Source of the DNA: Clostridium sp. 12(A)
Lineage (GTDB): Bacteria; Bacillota; Clostridia; Lachnospirales; Lachnospiraceae
Assembly: GCA_000526575.1 (NCBI GenBank)
Contig: JAGI01000002.1
Location: 496,001-560,000, forward strand
Length of the DNA: 64,000 nucleotides
Direction of reading: 5' to 3'
The translations under genes were made by a program, and so were the position numbers. Positions 44,058 to 53,991 of the stretch are shown here, piece by piece (the stretch's first letter is position 1; the number at the start of each line of letters is the position of its first letter). Under the pieces are notes generated by a model that saw nothing but the letters and a program-made list of their open reading frames with translations, was not told the DNA's origin and made no database searches.

Positions 44058-45125
44058 ATGGCAAAGACAACAACAGAGTCGCAAAAGCAGGAAAAAATCA
44101 CAGCTTTGCAAAAAAAGCGGGATGCTCTAAGTCTTAAGCTTAGAAGTGCCGACGGTGCAGGAAAACGTGATGGGCTGATTGCGAAAATCGAAAAAATAGA
44201 TGAACAGATTAAAAAAGTAAGGACAGGAGAGCGGTTTACAAGGCAGGAAAAGAGGAATCTGATTGCATATTCCTTTATTGCTCCTAATTTTATCGGCTTT
44301 GCTGTTTTCACCCTGGGACCGATTATTTTTGCTTTTGTCCTGGCATTTATGAAATGGGATGGGAACAGTCCCATGCAGTTTACAGGACTGAAGAATTTTA
44401 TAGATATGTTTGCCAATGCCAGATTCCGGGCGTCCTTTGTAAATACCATTGTCTACTGTCTGGCAACGGTGCCCTTAACACTGGCCAGTGCCCTTGGTCT
44501 TGCGGTCGTCTTAAACCAGAAGATCAAAGGAAGAAACTTCTTCCGTACCGTTGGCTTCTTCCCTTACGTAGCTTCCTTAGTAGCAGTAGCCGCTGTATGG
44601 AATATGCTCTTTAGCCCCATGAAGAGCGGCCCTGTCAATATGATTCTTTATAACCTGGGCGTTCATGCAAAAAGCCTTCCCAAGTGGTCTGCGGATCCTC
44701 ATTGGGTTATGTTTACCATCGTTTTATTCAGCGTTTGGAAAAATATGGGCTATTACATGGTTATCTATCTTGCCGGCCTTCAGGGAATCAACGGAGAGCT
44801 TTATGAGGCAGCAGGACTTGATGGCTGTAATGCATGGCAGAGATTCCGCTATATTACCTGGCCTCAGCTTCAACCTACTACCTTCTTCGTAACCATTATC
44901 CTGACTATTAACTGCTTTAAGGTTTATGACATCGTATACATGCTGGCAGGAGGTTCCAATGGTATTGTAAGCTCCCAGGCCATGGTCCTGGTTTACCACA
45001 TCTATGAAGAAGCGTTCCGTAACTGGAATCTTGGTTATGCAAGCGCAGTTGCTATGATATTGTTCTTAATGGTACTTGTCATCACACTGGTTCAGTTCCG
45101 TGGTGAGAAGAAATATGCAAACTAA
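44058..45125 (+). CDS. Sugar ABC transporter permease, MalF-like, with N-terminal coiled-coil extension
   Basis: A 355-residue permease with six membrane helices and an EAA loop EAAGLDGCNAWQRFRYITWP (about 258-277). Before the first helix lies an unusually long basic, helical extension of about 70 residues (KQEKITALQKKRDALSLKLR, then IAKIEKIDEQIKKV). ATG 44058 is preferred over 44025 because AAGGAGGAG lies between them at proper spacing. No ATPase gene is present in the locus; such importers normally use a shared MsmX/UgpC-type ATPase encoded elsewhere. Confidence 0.92.
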   Translation: MAKTTTESQKQEKITALQKKRDALSLKLRSADGAGKRDGLIAKIEKIDEQIKKVRTGERFTRQEKRNLIAYSFIAPNFIGFAVFTLGPIIFAFVLAFMKWDGNSPMQFTGLKNFIDMFANARFRASFVNTIVYCLATVPLTLASALGLAVVLNQKIKGRNFFRTVGFFPYVASLVAVAAVWNMLFSPMKSGPVNMILYNLGVHAKSLPKWSADPHWVMFTIVLFSVWKNMGYYMVIYLAGLQGINGELYEAAGLDGCNAWQRFRYITWPQLQPTTFFVTIILTINCFKVYDIVYMLAGGSNGIVSSQAMVLVYHIYEEAFRNWNLGYASAVAMILFLMVLVITLVQFRGEKKYAN

Positions 45126-45143
45126 GAAAAGGAGGATTCTAAA

Positions 45144-45980
45144 ATGAAAGTAAAAAGCACAAATTATAAAATCAGCAGATGCCTCCTGTATGTGGTTTTG
45201 CTCCTTCTGACCGCTGCTATGCTGGTACCCTTTGTATGGATGCTCTCTGCTTCCTTAAAACTGGATAAAGACGTATTTATCTTTCCGATCCGCTGGATTC
45301 CTGAAAACCCCAGGTGGCAGAATTATCTGGATATCTGGACCAAGATTCCACTTCTCACCTTTGTAACGAATACGGTGAAAATTACTCTAATCGTAACTTT
45401 TTTACAGCTCCTCACCAGCAGCTTTGCGGCTTACGCATTTGCAAAATTAAAGTTCAGGTATAAAGATACTTTATTTATGGCCTACATCGCTACCATTGCG
45501 GTTCCATGGCAGGTATATATGGTGCCTCAGTTCATGATGATGAGAAATTTCGGGTTAAATGATTCCCACTTAGCCATAATTTTCCTCCAGGCATTCTCTG
45601 CCTTTGGTGTGTTCATGATGCGCCAGTTTTATCAGGGAATTCCCGATGAGCTTTGTGAAGCAGCTAGAATTGATGGTATGAATGAGTACCAGATTTATGC
45701 AAGAATCATGCTGCCCCTGTCAAAGCCGGCACTATCCACGCTCACCATATTTACCTTTGTAAATACCTGGAATGACTTCTTAGGACCACTCATTTATTTA
45801 AAGACAGAAGCGAAAAAGACATTGCAGTTAGGACTTAAAATGTTTATCAGTCAGTATAGTTCAGAATATGGACTCATTATGGCAGCTTCGGTTCTTTCCT
45901 TAATTCCGGTACTTATCGTGTTCCTATCTCTGCAAAAGCATTTCGTTGAGGGTGTTGCTGCAACCGGTGTGAAAGGGTAA
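45144..45980 (+). CDS. Sugar ABC transporter permease, MalG-like
   Basis: A 278-residue inner-membrane permease with six helices and the EAA motif EAARIDGMNEYQIYARIMLP (about 171-190). N-terminal LLLLTAAMLVPFVWMLSASL is typical of the MalG side of type I sugar importers. AAAAGGAGG lies before the ATG, 18 nt after the MalF-like gene, and the beta-glucuronidase gene follows after 10 nt, so all belong to one operon. Confidence 0.95.
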   Translation: MKVKSTNYKISRCLLYVVLLLLTAAMLVPFVWMLSASLKLDKDVFIFPIRWIPENPRWQNYLDIWTKIPLLTFVTNTVKITLIVTFLQLLTSSFAAYAFAKLKFRYKDTLFMAYIATIAVPWQVYMVPQFMMMRNFGLNDSHLAIIFLQAFSAFGVFMMRQFYQGIPDELCEAARIDGMNEYQIYARIMLPLSKPALSTLTIFTFVNTWNDFLGPLIYLKTEAKKTLQLGLKMFISQYSSEYGLIMAASVLSLIPVLIVFLSLQKHFVEGVAATGVKG

Positions 45981-45990
45981 GGATATAAAA

Positions 45991-47802
45991 ATGATAAAAA
46001 ATTTCGTAGACAATATCCATAACGAAGCTTATAAGGATTATTATCTCGCTCCTGTCCTGGATGCAGAATCTTATGTGTTTACAGGCGGTAGAAGGGAAGA
46101 GTCCTTAAACGGCTCCTGGAATTTCTCTGTAGATATGTACGATAATTGTCTGAGGGCCAAATGGTTCCTGGAGGAAGAAACCAATTCAGAGGGGCGAAAG
46201 GTCCCTCTGGATTACGGATTTGATGACTGGGAAGAGATCCCGGTACCAGCAGTATGGAACCTTGTGAAACCGGAATATTTTTATTATGAGGGACCGGCGG
46301 TATATAGCCGCCGGTTTCTTTTTGACGGGAAAACAGACGGCCATGTGTTTCTTCGGTTCGGTGCAGCAGCCTATGAGGCAAGAATCTTCTTAAATGGTGA
46401 ATTTCTTGGACTTCATCTTGGTGGTTCCACTCCTTTTTGCGTGGAAGTTACCCCATATCTAAAAGAGGAAAACCGTCTTATAGTGGTGGCAGATAACACC
46501 AGACGTCAGGATCAGATACCCAGTGAGAACACGGACTGGTTCTTATATGGAGGGATTTACCGAGGTGTATCCCTTTTTTCTGTTCCTGATACTTATATTA
46601 AAAGCATGAATGTACATTTAGAAGACTGGAGAAAAAAACAAGTCTCTGTTTCCATATCCTTAGGTGGTGCAAGCCATTATGAAGGGGGAGAGGCTGTTTT
46701 TTCCATACCAGAGCTTCAGCTTAAAGAATCCGTTTTACTGGGACCTGGTGGAACAGCAGAATTAACATTTGTGGCAGAGGCGCTTTCTCTATGGAGCGTA
46801 GAAAGTCCAAAGCTTTATGAGGTTCAGCTGACATACTTAAAAGATGGAACGGTCATAGATGTGGTCAGAGACCGGATTGGTTTCCGGACAATAGAGACAA
46901 GGGGAAAGGAAATCTTACTAAACGGTAAGCCTGTGTTTTTAAGAGGCGTATGTCTTCATGAAGAGACAGAAGAGCACGGAAAGGCAGTAACCAAAGAAGA
47001 CATCCGCAAGGCCTTCCTAAAGGCAAAAGAGATGAACTGCAATTTCCTGCGTCTTGCCCATTATCCCCATACCGAATGGGTATCGCAACTGGCAGATGAA
47101 GAAGGCCTCCTGCTATGGGAGGAGATACCGGTATACTGGTGGATCGATTTCTCCAATCCAAAGACTCTTACAGATGCAAAGAACCAGCTGACAGAGCTGA
47201 TTAAGAGGGATTATAATAGGGCCAGCGTCATAATCTGGTCTGTTGGCAATGAAAATCCAGATACGGACGAGAGATATCATTTTATGCGTGAACTGGCAGA
47301 GACAGCGAGGGGATTGGATAAAAGCCGTTTGATTTCAGCCGCATGCCTGGTGGATGCAGTGAACTTAAAGATATCGGACCGGCTGGAAGAGCACCTTGAT
47401 ATCATTGGGTTTAATGAATATTATGGCTGGTATGATCCGGATTACCAAAAACTGATTACCATATTGGAAGAATCTAAGCCGGAAAAGCCAGTTGTTATCA
47501 GTGAATTTGGTGCCGATGGGTTTGCTGCTACCAGTGAAAATATGAAAAAGGTAAGAGGCTCAGAAGAGGAGCAGAAAGAAATTTATGAGATGCAGGTAGA
47601 GCTCTTTAAAAAGACCAGTTATATTCAAGGGACCGTGCCATGGATCTTATTCGATTACCGGACACCAAAGCGCCTGGGAGCTTATCAGAAGGGGTATAAC
47701 ATCAAAGGATTGGTAACGGCTGACCGGAAAAGGGAAAAGCCTGCGTTTTCAGTCATGAAAAAATTCTATGAGGAGGTAAGAAAGAATGAGCAAAAAGATT
47801 GA
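45991..47802 (+). CDS. GH2 beta-glucuronidase
   Basis: A 603-residue glycoside hydrolase family 2 enzyme. Sugar-binding, immunoglobulin-like and barrel domains are in order; the barrel shows acid/base Glu in VGNEN (near 420) and nucleophile in ISEFGAD (near 505). Several features point to beta-glucuronidase rather than galactosidase: TDWFLYGGIYRGV, IGFNEYYGWY, and an N-x-K element (YNIKGL) near the C-terminus that in this family contacts the glucuronate carboxylate. No signal peptide, so it is intracellular. It would remove non-reducing glucuronic acid from imported oligosaccharides. The 3' end overlaps the GH88 gene by 17 nt. Confidence 0.88.
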   Translation: MIKNFVDNIHNEAYKDYYLAPVLDAESYVFTGGRREESLNGSWNFSVDMYDNCLRAKWFLEEETNSEGRKVPLDYGFDDWEEIPVPAVWNLVKPEYFYYEGPAVYSRRFLFDGKTDGHVFLRFGAAAYEARIFLNGEFLGLHLGGSTPFCVEVTPYLKEENRLIVVADNTRRQDQIPSENTDWFLYGGIYRGVSLFSVPDTYIKSMNVHLEDWRKKQVSVSISLGGASHYEGGEAVFSIPELQLKESVLLGPGGTAELTFVAEALSLWSVESPKLYEVQLTYLKDGTVIDVVRDRIGFRTIETRGKEILLNGKPVFLRGVCLHEETEEHGKAVTKEDIRKAFLKAKEMNCNFLRLAHYPHTEWVSQLADEEGLLLWEEIPVYWWIDFSNPKTLTDAKNQLTELIKRDYNRASVIIWSVGNENPDTDERYHFMRELAETARGLDKSRLISAACLVDAVNLKISDRLEEHLDIIGFNEYYGWYDPDYQKLITILEESKPEKPVVISEFGADGFAATSENMKKVRGSEEEQKEIYEMQVELFKKTSYIQGTVPWILFDYRTPKRLGAYQKGYNIKGLVTADRKREKPAFSVMKKFYEEVRKNEQKD

Positions 47803-48967
47803 AACCTTATTTGAAAATAAAACAGAACTTACGGAAATGGAATGCACCAAAGCAATGGATTTTGCTATCTTGCAGGTAAGAGAGAACTTAAAGGAATTTA
47901 CCCATTCCTTTAAGAGAGCATTCAGCGAGGATGGCTTTTATCAGCCGACTGCCAATGTAAACTGGACTACCGGCTTCTGGACCGGACAAATCTGGCTTGC
48001 CTATGAATGGAGCAAGGATGAGGCGTTTGAAAAGGCTGGAAAGATACAGATTGAAAGCTTTTTAGACCGGATCGACCAGAAGATAGAGGTTGACCATCAC
48101 GATATGGGATTTTTGTATTCTCCATCCTGTGTTGCAGGATATAAGCTGGCTGGAGATGAAAAGGGAAAAGAAGCAGCTATTAAGGCAGCGGATCAGCTTA
48201 TCAGCCGCTTTCAACCAGTGGGCGGATTTATCCAGGCCTGGGGTCCCATGAACCAGCCGGAAAATTACCGTTTTATTATTGACTGTCTGTTAAACCTGCC
48301 TCTCTTATACTGGGCAACCGAGGAGACGGGTGATGAGAAATACCGGGAAATTGCTGAAAAGCATATTCACACAGCCATTGCCAATGTCATTAGAGAGGAT
48401 TACTCTACCTGGCATACCTTTTTCATGAACATGGAAACAGGAGAACCTAGTCATGGCGCGACCTGCCAGGGATACCGGGATGGTTCCGCCTGGGCAAGAG
48501 GCCAGGCATGGGGAGTCTACGGCTGTGCCATGGCATACCGTTATACGAAGCGTCCGGAATACATTGAAGATTTTAAGCATGTGACCGATTATTTCCTGGA
48601 GCACCTTCCGTCTGATCTGGTTCCTTACTGGGATCTGGAATTTGGCGAAGGATCAAAGGAGCCAAGGGATTCTTCCTCCGCCTCCATCGCTGCCTGTGGA
48701 ATGCTTGAGATGGCAAAATATTTAGATGAGAAGGATGCTGCTACCTACACCTCTTTGGCTAGAAAAATAATGGCATCTGTGGTGAAAAATTATGCAGTTA
48801 AAAATCTTAAAGAATCCAATGGCCTTGTTCTTCACAGCACCTATTCCAAAAAGTCTCCGTACAATACCTGCACACCGGAAGGTGTTGATGAGTGTAATAT
48901 CTGGGGCGATTACTTCTATATGGAAGCTCTTACCCGTCTGTCTGGGGACTGGAATCCATATTGGTAA
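47786..48967 (+). CDS. GH88 unsaturated glucuronyl hydrolase
   Basis: Hydrolyses the 4,5-unsaturated glucuronate left at the non-reducing end after lyase action. The 393-residue protein has an (alpha/alpha)6 barrel pattern with NWTTGFWTGQIWLAYEW, VDHHDMGFLYSPS (catalytic Asp region), GSAWARGQAWGVYG and DSSSASIAACGMLEMAKY, all typical of GH88. It is intracellular. GAGGAGG within the end of the previous gene provides the ribosome binding site. Its presence implies that a polysaccharide lyase acts on the substrate, matching the heparinase II/III-family gene of the locus. Confidence 0.93.
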   Translation: MSKKIETLFENKTELTEMECTKAMDFAILQVRENLKEFTHSFKRAFSEDGFYQPTANVNWTTGFWTGQIWLAYEWSKDEAFEKAGKIQIESFLDRIDQKIEVDHHDMGFLYSPSCVAGYKLAGDEKGKEAAIKAADQLISRFQPVGGFIQAWGPMNQPENYRFIIDCLLNLPLLYWATEETGDEKYREIAEKHIHTAIANVIREDYSTWHTFFMNMETGEPSHGATCQGYRDGSAWARGQAWGVYGCAMAYRYTKRPEYIEDFKHVTDYFLEHLPSDLVPYWDLEFGEGSKEPRDSSSASIAACGMLEMAKYLDEKDAATYTSLARKIMASVVKNYAVKNLKESNGLVLHSTYSKKSPYNTCTPEGVDECNIWGDYFYMEALTRLSGDWNPYW

Positions 48968-49000
48968 TGATTAAAATAATCTGAAAAGAGGCGAATGTAT

Positions 49001-50698
49001 ATGAAACTTGATACAAAGCAGGAGTTTTCTCAGTGGATGTTCCAGGTCTTAGACCCATTGAAGCCATTGTACAGCCATGGCTGTGCAAGGCTTCACCTGG
49101 GAGACAGCGGTGTTACCTATCCAAAGACCAGTATAGAGATGGAAGCATTTTCCCGTCCCTTATGGGCATTGGTGCCTTTCTGGCTTGGTGGCGGAACGGG
49201 ATTTGAAGAGATATACCAAAAAGGACTTAAGAATGGTACAGACCCAGATCATCCGGAATATTGGGGAGGATTCGGGGATTATGACCAGAGATTTGTGGAG
49301 ATGGCGGCTATTGCATGCGGTCTTATCTTTACCCCTGAAAAAGTATGGGAGCCTTTGGGTGAAACGGGAAAAGAAAACCTGGCAAACTGGCTTTACGGAA
49401 TCAATGAACATATAATCCCAGACTGCAACTGGCAGTTTTTCATGATATTAGTCAATGTAGCCTTAAAGAAACTTGGCCGCCGCTATAACGAGGAACGGCT
49501 GGAGTCTGGCCTTTCGAAAATCGAAAGCTATTATACTGGAGAAGGATGGTACCGGGATGGCGGTTCCAGCCAAAAGGATTATTATATTTCCTTTGCCCTT
49601 CATTACTATGGGCTGATTTATGCTAAGGCCATGGAAGAGGATGACCCTGACCGGTGTCTTCGTTTTAAAGAACGGGCTGTTTTATTTGCCAGAGACTTCC
49701 TTTACTGGTTTGATGAAAATGGTGCCGCGCTTCCATACGGAAGAAGTCTTTCCTATCGTTTTGGGGAAGCAGCTTTCTGGTCGGCCTACGTTTTTGCAGG
49801 ACTTGATGATATACCCTTAGGTGTTGTAAAAGGAATCATCAGCCGCCATATAAGCTGGTGGATGGATCAAAAGATGTTTGACCGGGATGGAGTTTTAACC
49901 ATTGGCTACAGCTACCCAAACCTTATAATGGCGGAACGGTACAATGCGCCAGGTTCTCCCTACTGGGGAATGAAGATACTCTTATGTCTCGCCCTTCCTG
50001 ATGATCACCCCTTCTGGAAGGCCGAAGCAAAGGAACTTCCTCCCCTTTCTGAAATAAAGCTGTTAAAGCAGGCGGATATGCTGATGCATCGTCACGGCAG
50101 TGATGTTATTTCCTATCCGGCAGGCGTTTGTGAGAAGTACGGTCACGGTCATGTACCAGAAAAATACTCTAAATTTGCCTATTCCACCAGATTTGGATTC
50201 TCTGTTGCAAGAAGCCAGATCATACTTCATGAAAATGCACCGGATTCATCCCTTGCCTTTGTCATTGACGGAGATGATTATGTTTTTGTGAGAAAATATA
50301 GTGATTTCTATGAGGTATTGGAAGATCGTGTGATTAGTCGCTGGCATCCGTTTCCGGGCATAACAGTAACGACCACCATTGTTCCCAAAGAATATGGTCA
50401 TGAAAGAATCCATGAGATAGAAAGCCAGTACGATTGCATGGCATATGACTGCGGCTTTTCCGTTGAAAAGTTCACGGAAGGCTATGAGCAAAGGGCAGAA
50501 GGAACGGAATCCTCTGTGTCTTATAACAAGCAGGGCTGCCACGTTTCCGGGAAAGGTCCGGAGGCAAAAGGCATTGTCATTGAAGCAGATCCAAACACAA
50601 ATGTGCTTTATCCTAACGCGTCCATTCCGGCAGTGGTTTACCGGATAAAAAAAGGGGAACCCATACGTCTGGAGACCAGAGTAGAAACCTATATGTAA
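49001..50698 (+). CDS. DUF2264-family protein (putative carbohydrate-active enzyme)
   Basis: A 565-residue protein with an N-terminal helical (alpha/alpha)-toroid-like domain (EAFSRPLWALVPFWLGGGTG, NWQFFMILVNVALKKLG, WYRDGGSSQKDYYISFALHYYGL) and a C-terminal beta-rich domain. This is the organisation of DUF2264 proteins, which accompany glycan-degrading genes; I recall that some have been placed in a glycoside hydrolase family with glucuronidase activity, but cannot confirm it here. ATG 49001 suits AAAGAGG (9 nt); ATG 48995 is too close. No signal peptide. Activity on a uronate-containing oligosaccharide is inferred from context. Confidence 0.82.
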   Translation: MKLDTKQEFSQWMFQVLDPLKPLYSHGCARLHLGDSGVTYPKTSIEMEAFSRPLWALVPFWLGGGTGFEEIYQKGLKNGTDPDHPEYWGGFGDYDQRFVEMAAIACGLIFTPEKVWEPLGETGKENLANWLYGINEHIIPDCNWQFFMILVNVALKKLGRRYNEERLESGLSKIESYYTGEGWYRDGGSSQKDYYISFALHYYGLIYAKAMEEDDPDRCLRFKERAVLFARDFLYWFDENGAALPYGRSLSYRFGEAAFWSAYVFAGLDDIPLGVVKGIISRHISWWMDQKMFDRDGVLTIGYSYPNLIMAERYNAPGSPYWGMKILLCLALPDDHPFWKAEAKELPPLSEIKLLKQADMLMHRHGSDVISYPAGVCEKYGHGHVPEKYSKFAYSTRFGFSVARSQIILHENAPDSSLAFVIDGDDYVFVRKYSDFYEVLEDRVISRWHPFPGITVTTTIVPKEYGHERIHEIESQYDCMAYDCGFSVEKFTEGYEQRAEGTESSVSYNKQGCHVSGKGPEAKGIVIEADPNTNVLYPNASIPAVVYRIKKGEPIRLETRVETYM

Positions 50699-50796
50699 TC
50701 CATGAATCGGTACACTTAAATTTGAAAATAAGGTAGCGTCTTTTCCTTATGTGGATTATAATGGAACCACAGTTTGAATCAAAGGAGGGGTTCTTT

Positions 50797-53700
50797 ATGG
50801 AACTGAAAACAGCAAAGCTGGAATGGCTGGAGGATCCGCAGGTTTTTGCGGTAAATCGAATCCCGGCCCATTCCGATCATTGTTATTATGAATCTGCAGA
50901 AGAAGCGGAATTTGGGGAAATGAGGCTTCGTCAGTCGTTAAATGGCACATGGAAATTTTCCTATGCAGACAATCCAGGAGAGAGGGTAGAGCACTTTTAT
51001 AAAGCCGATTTTTCAGCGGACCAATTTGGTACCATTGAGGTGCCAGGCCATATAGAATTAAACGGATACGGTCAATGCCAGTATATTAACACCATGTACC
51101 CATGGGATGGACTGGCAGATATCCGTCCGCCGTTTACAGATAAAAGCAACAACCCGGTGGGCAGTTATCTAAGAGATTTTGAGCTGGAAGCGCCACTTAA
51201 GGGAAAACGTCAGTTTATATCCTTTCAGGGAGTAGAGACCGCTTTTTATGTATGGATAAACGGAATTTTTATCGGTTATGGAGAAGATTCCTTCACCCCA
51301 TCTGAGTTTGAAATCACACATGCATTAAAAGAAGGTACCAACCGTCTTGCCGTGGAGGTATATAAAAGAAGCAGCGCCAGTTGGATTGAGGACCAGGACT
51401 TCTTCCGGTTTTCCGGTATTTTCCGTGATGTTTATGTGTATGCAATACCGGAATGCCATGTAGAAGATATCTTTATTCACGGAGATGTTTCCGATGATTA
51501 CGAGGATGGCCTGTTACGGGCAGAGCTTAAACTCACTGGAGGAATAAGCGGAACCATTTCTGCCATTTTGAGGGATGGGGAAGGGTTAGAAGTTACCAAA
51601 TGGGACGCTGTCCCAGCAAAAAGGGATGTAGAATTTACTACCTGCGTAAAAAAAGCCCGTCTATGGTCCGGAGAAGATCCTTATCGTTATGAACTGACAA
51701 TCGTGCTTACCGACGATCAGGGCAGCGTAAGGGAAGTCATCCCCCAGAAAATAGGGTTCCGGCGCTTCGAGATGAAAGACCGTATCATGCATCTAAACGG
51801 AAAACGAATTGTATTTAGAGGCATCAACCGTCATGAGTTTAATGTGAGAAGAGGGCGGAGCATTACCAAAGAAGATATGATGTGGGATATCCGCTTCTTA
51901 AAACGCCACAATATCAACGCCGTGCGTACATGCCACTATCCTGATCAGAGTCTATGGTATGAGCTTTGTGATGAATATGGAATCTATCTCATTGATGAAG
52001 CGAATTTAGAAAGTCACGGCTCCTGGCAGAAGATGGGTGCCGTGGAACCTTCCTGGAATGTACCGGGCAATCTTCCGGAATGGAAGGAATGCGTTGTGGA
52101 CCGTGCAAAGTCCGTGCTGGAACGGGATAAGAACCACCCAAGCGTACTGATCTGGTCATGTGGAAATGAGTCCTATGCGGGAGAAGACATTCTTGCAATG
52201 GCTGATTTCTTTAGAGAGCGGGATCCGGGAAGACTGGTTCACTATGAAGGCGTTTTCCACAACCGGGAATATGACAGGATCAGTGATATGGAAAGTCGTA
52301 TGTATGCAACCGCATCTGACGTTTCAGAATACTTAAAAGGCGATCCGGAGAAGCCATTTATCCTTTGTGAATATATGCATGCCATGGGGAATTCTCTGGG
52401 CGGAATGCACAAGTATACAGAATTAGAAGATCAGTATGACATGTACCAGGGCGGCTTTATCTGGGATTACATGGATCAGTCTCTGATGAAGAAGGACGCC
52501 TATGGAAAAGAGCACATGACATACGGCGGCGATTTTGGAGACCGGCCCACGGATTACAGCTTCTGTGGCAATGGTATTGTATATGCAGACCGAACCGAAT
52601 CACCCAAGGCCCAGGAGGTTAAATACCTGTATCAGGATATCCGCCTCACTCCTGATCCTAAGGGCGCAACCATAGAAAACAGAAGAATGTTTACAGACAC
52701 TTCTGATTTGGAGTTTGTATACACCGTGTTAAAGGATGGAGAGCTTGTATTCCAGAAGAGCTTCTTTGCAGAAGTCGATCCCCTGCAAACACAATTGATT
52801 CATGTGGAAGTTCCGGAGTTTACAGAGCCAGGAGAATATGTACGTCAGGTCTCCGCCCTGTTAAAACAGGATACCTTATGGGCTGATGCCGGATTTGAGA
52901 TTTCCTTTGGAGAGAATGTTTATCTGGTAGAAGGGAAGACAGAAAACTCTTTCAAAGAGCCATTGAAGGTGATTTATGGTGACGTCAACATCGGAGTCTT
53001 TGGAGAAGGCTTTCGGGTATTATTCTCCAGACAGGAAGGAAGCATTGTTTCCCTGGTCTATGATGGTAAGGAATGGGTTGGAAGACCTGTGATGCCGGTA
53101 TACTGGAGAGCTACTACGGACAATGATAAAGGTAATAAATTCTCTGTAAACAGTTCTGTTTGGTATGGCGCAGGACGGTTTTATCGCTACGATAATAAGA
53201 ACTGTGAAGTGGAGGAGGGAGATGGTTTCATAAAAGTATCTTATCTCTATGAATTATCCACTGTTCCCAAATCCTCGACAAAGGTCACTTATCTCGTAGA
53301 TGGAAGCGGTGCCATTCAGGTTAAGGCCGTATACCAGGGACAAAAAGGGCTTCCTCAGCTTCCTGCCTTTGGTTTGAGACTGATTACTCCGGAAGCAGTA
53401 AAGAAATTTGCCTGGTACGGCAAAGGACCGGAGGAAAATTACAGTGACCGTAACAGGGGCGCAAGGCTTGGAATCTATAAGGATACCCCGGAAAACAATA
53501 TATCCCGGTATCTGGTGCCCCAGGAATGCGGCAACAGAACGGAGGTCCGCTGGCTGAAGGTATCCGATATGGAAGGCCATTCCATTGGCTTCCGGGCAGT
53601 AAATAAGCCTTTCGATGCCTCTGTTCTGCCATATACGGCGGAAGAATTGGAATCAGCGACTCACAGAGAAGACCTTCCGGCAGTGCGTTATACCGTGGTA

Positions 53701-53823
53701 AACATCTTAGGCGCCATGAGAGGTGTAGGCGGTGATGACAGCTGGGGAGCACCAGTTCATCCGGAATACTGCATCAGCGGTGAAGAAGAACTTATTACAG
53801 AATTTATCATCGAAAAAAGATAA
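50797..53823 (+). CDS. GH2 beta-galactosidase (LacZ-type)
   Basis: A 1008-residue enzyme with the five-domain LacZ layout: sugar-binding domain (WKFSYADNPGER, YGQCQYINTMYPWDG), barrel with RHEFNVRRGRSITKEDM, acid/base Glu in SCGNES (near 457) and nucleophile in FILCEYMHAMGNSLGG (near 525), and the C-terminal beta-galactosidase small-chain domain (YGKGPEENYSDRNRGA). It hydrolyses terminal beta-galactosides in the cytoplasm. AAAGGAGG precedes ATG 50797; the longer upstream reading lacks a site. It is the last gene of the locus and is followed by a terminator. Confidence 0.94.
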   Translation: MELKTAKLEWLEDPQVFAVNRIPAHSDHCYYESAEEAEFGEMRLRQSLNGTWKFSYADNPGERVEHFYKADFSADQFGTIEVPGHIELNGYGQCQYINTMYPWDGLADIRPPFTDKSNNPVGSYLRDFELEAPLKGKRQFISFQGVETAFYVWINGIFIGYGEDSFTPSEFEITHALKEGTNRLAVEVYKRSSASWIEDQDFFRFSGIFRDVYVYAIPECHVEDIFIHGDVSDDYEDGLLRAELKLTGGISGTISAILRDGEGLEVTKWDAVPAKRDVEFTTCVKKARLWSGEDPYRYELTIVLTDDQGSVREVIPQKIGFRRFEMKDRIMHLNGKRIVFRGINRHEFNVRRGRSITKEDMMWDIRFLKRHNINAVRTCHYPDQSLWYELCDEYGIYLIDEANLESHGSWQKMGAVEPSWNVPGNLPEWKECVVDRAKSVLERDKNHPSVLIWSCGNESYAGEDILAMADFFRERDPGRLVHYEGVFHNREYDRISDMESRMYATASDVSEYLKGDPEKPFILCEYMHAMGNSLGGMHKYTELEDQYDMYQGGFIWDYMDQSLMKKDAYGKEHMTYGGDFGDRPTDYSFCGNGIVYADRTESPKAQEVKYLYQDIRLTPDPKGATIENRRMFTDTSDLEFVYTVLKDGELVFQKSFFAEVDPLQTQLIHVEVPEFTEPGEYVRQVSALLKQDTLWADAGFEISFGENVYLVEGKTENSFKEPLKVIYGDVNIGVFGEGFRVLFSRQEGSIVSLVYDGKEWVGRPVMPVYWRATTDNDKGNKFSVNSSVWYGAGRFYRYDNKNCEVEEGDGFIKVSYLYELSTVPKSSTKVTYLVDGSGAIQVKAVYQGQKGLPQLPAFGLRLITPEAVKKFAWYGKGPEENYSDRNRGARLGIYKDTPENNISRYLVPQECGNRTEVRWLKVSDMEGHSIGFRAVNKPFDASVLPYTAEELESATHREDLPAVRYTVVNILGAMRGVGGDDSWGAPVHPEYCISGEEELITEFIIEKR

Positions 53824-53833
53824 CTATGAATGG

Positions 53834-53881
53834 GCAGGCAACGTTGTTTTACAAAAAAACACGTTGCCTGCTTTCTTTTAT
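53834..53881 (+). terminator. Terminator of the glycan-utilisation operon
   Basis: GCAGGCAACGT (53834-53844) pairs with ACGTTGCCTGC (53861-53871), then TTTCTTTTA. Confidence 0.88.
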
Positions 53882-53991
53882 TAAAAATCCTGTAAAGGGG
53901 TTGTTTTTCTTTTGCCTGCGTGGTAATTTGTTAGAAGAAATATGCGATCACCCGGCAAGCACGGGATACAAGGAGAGAGCGAGGAGAAGGC

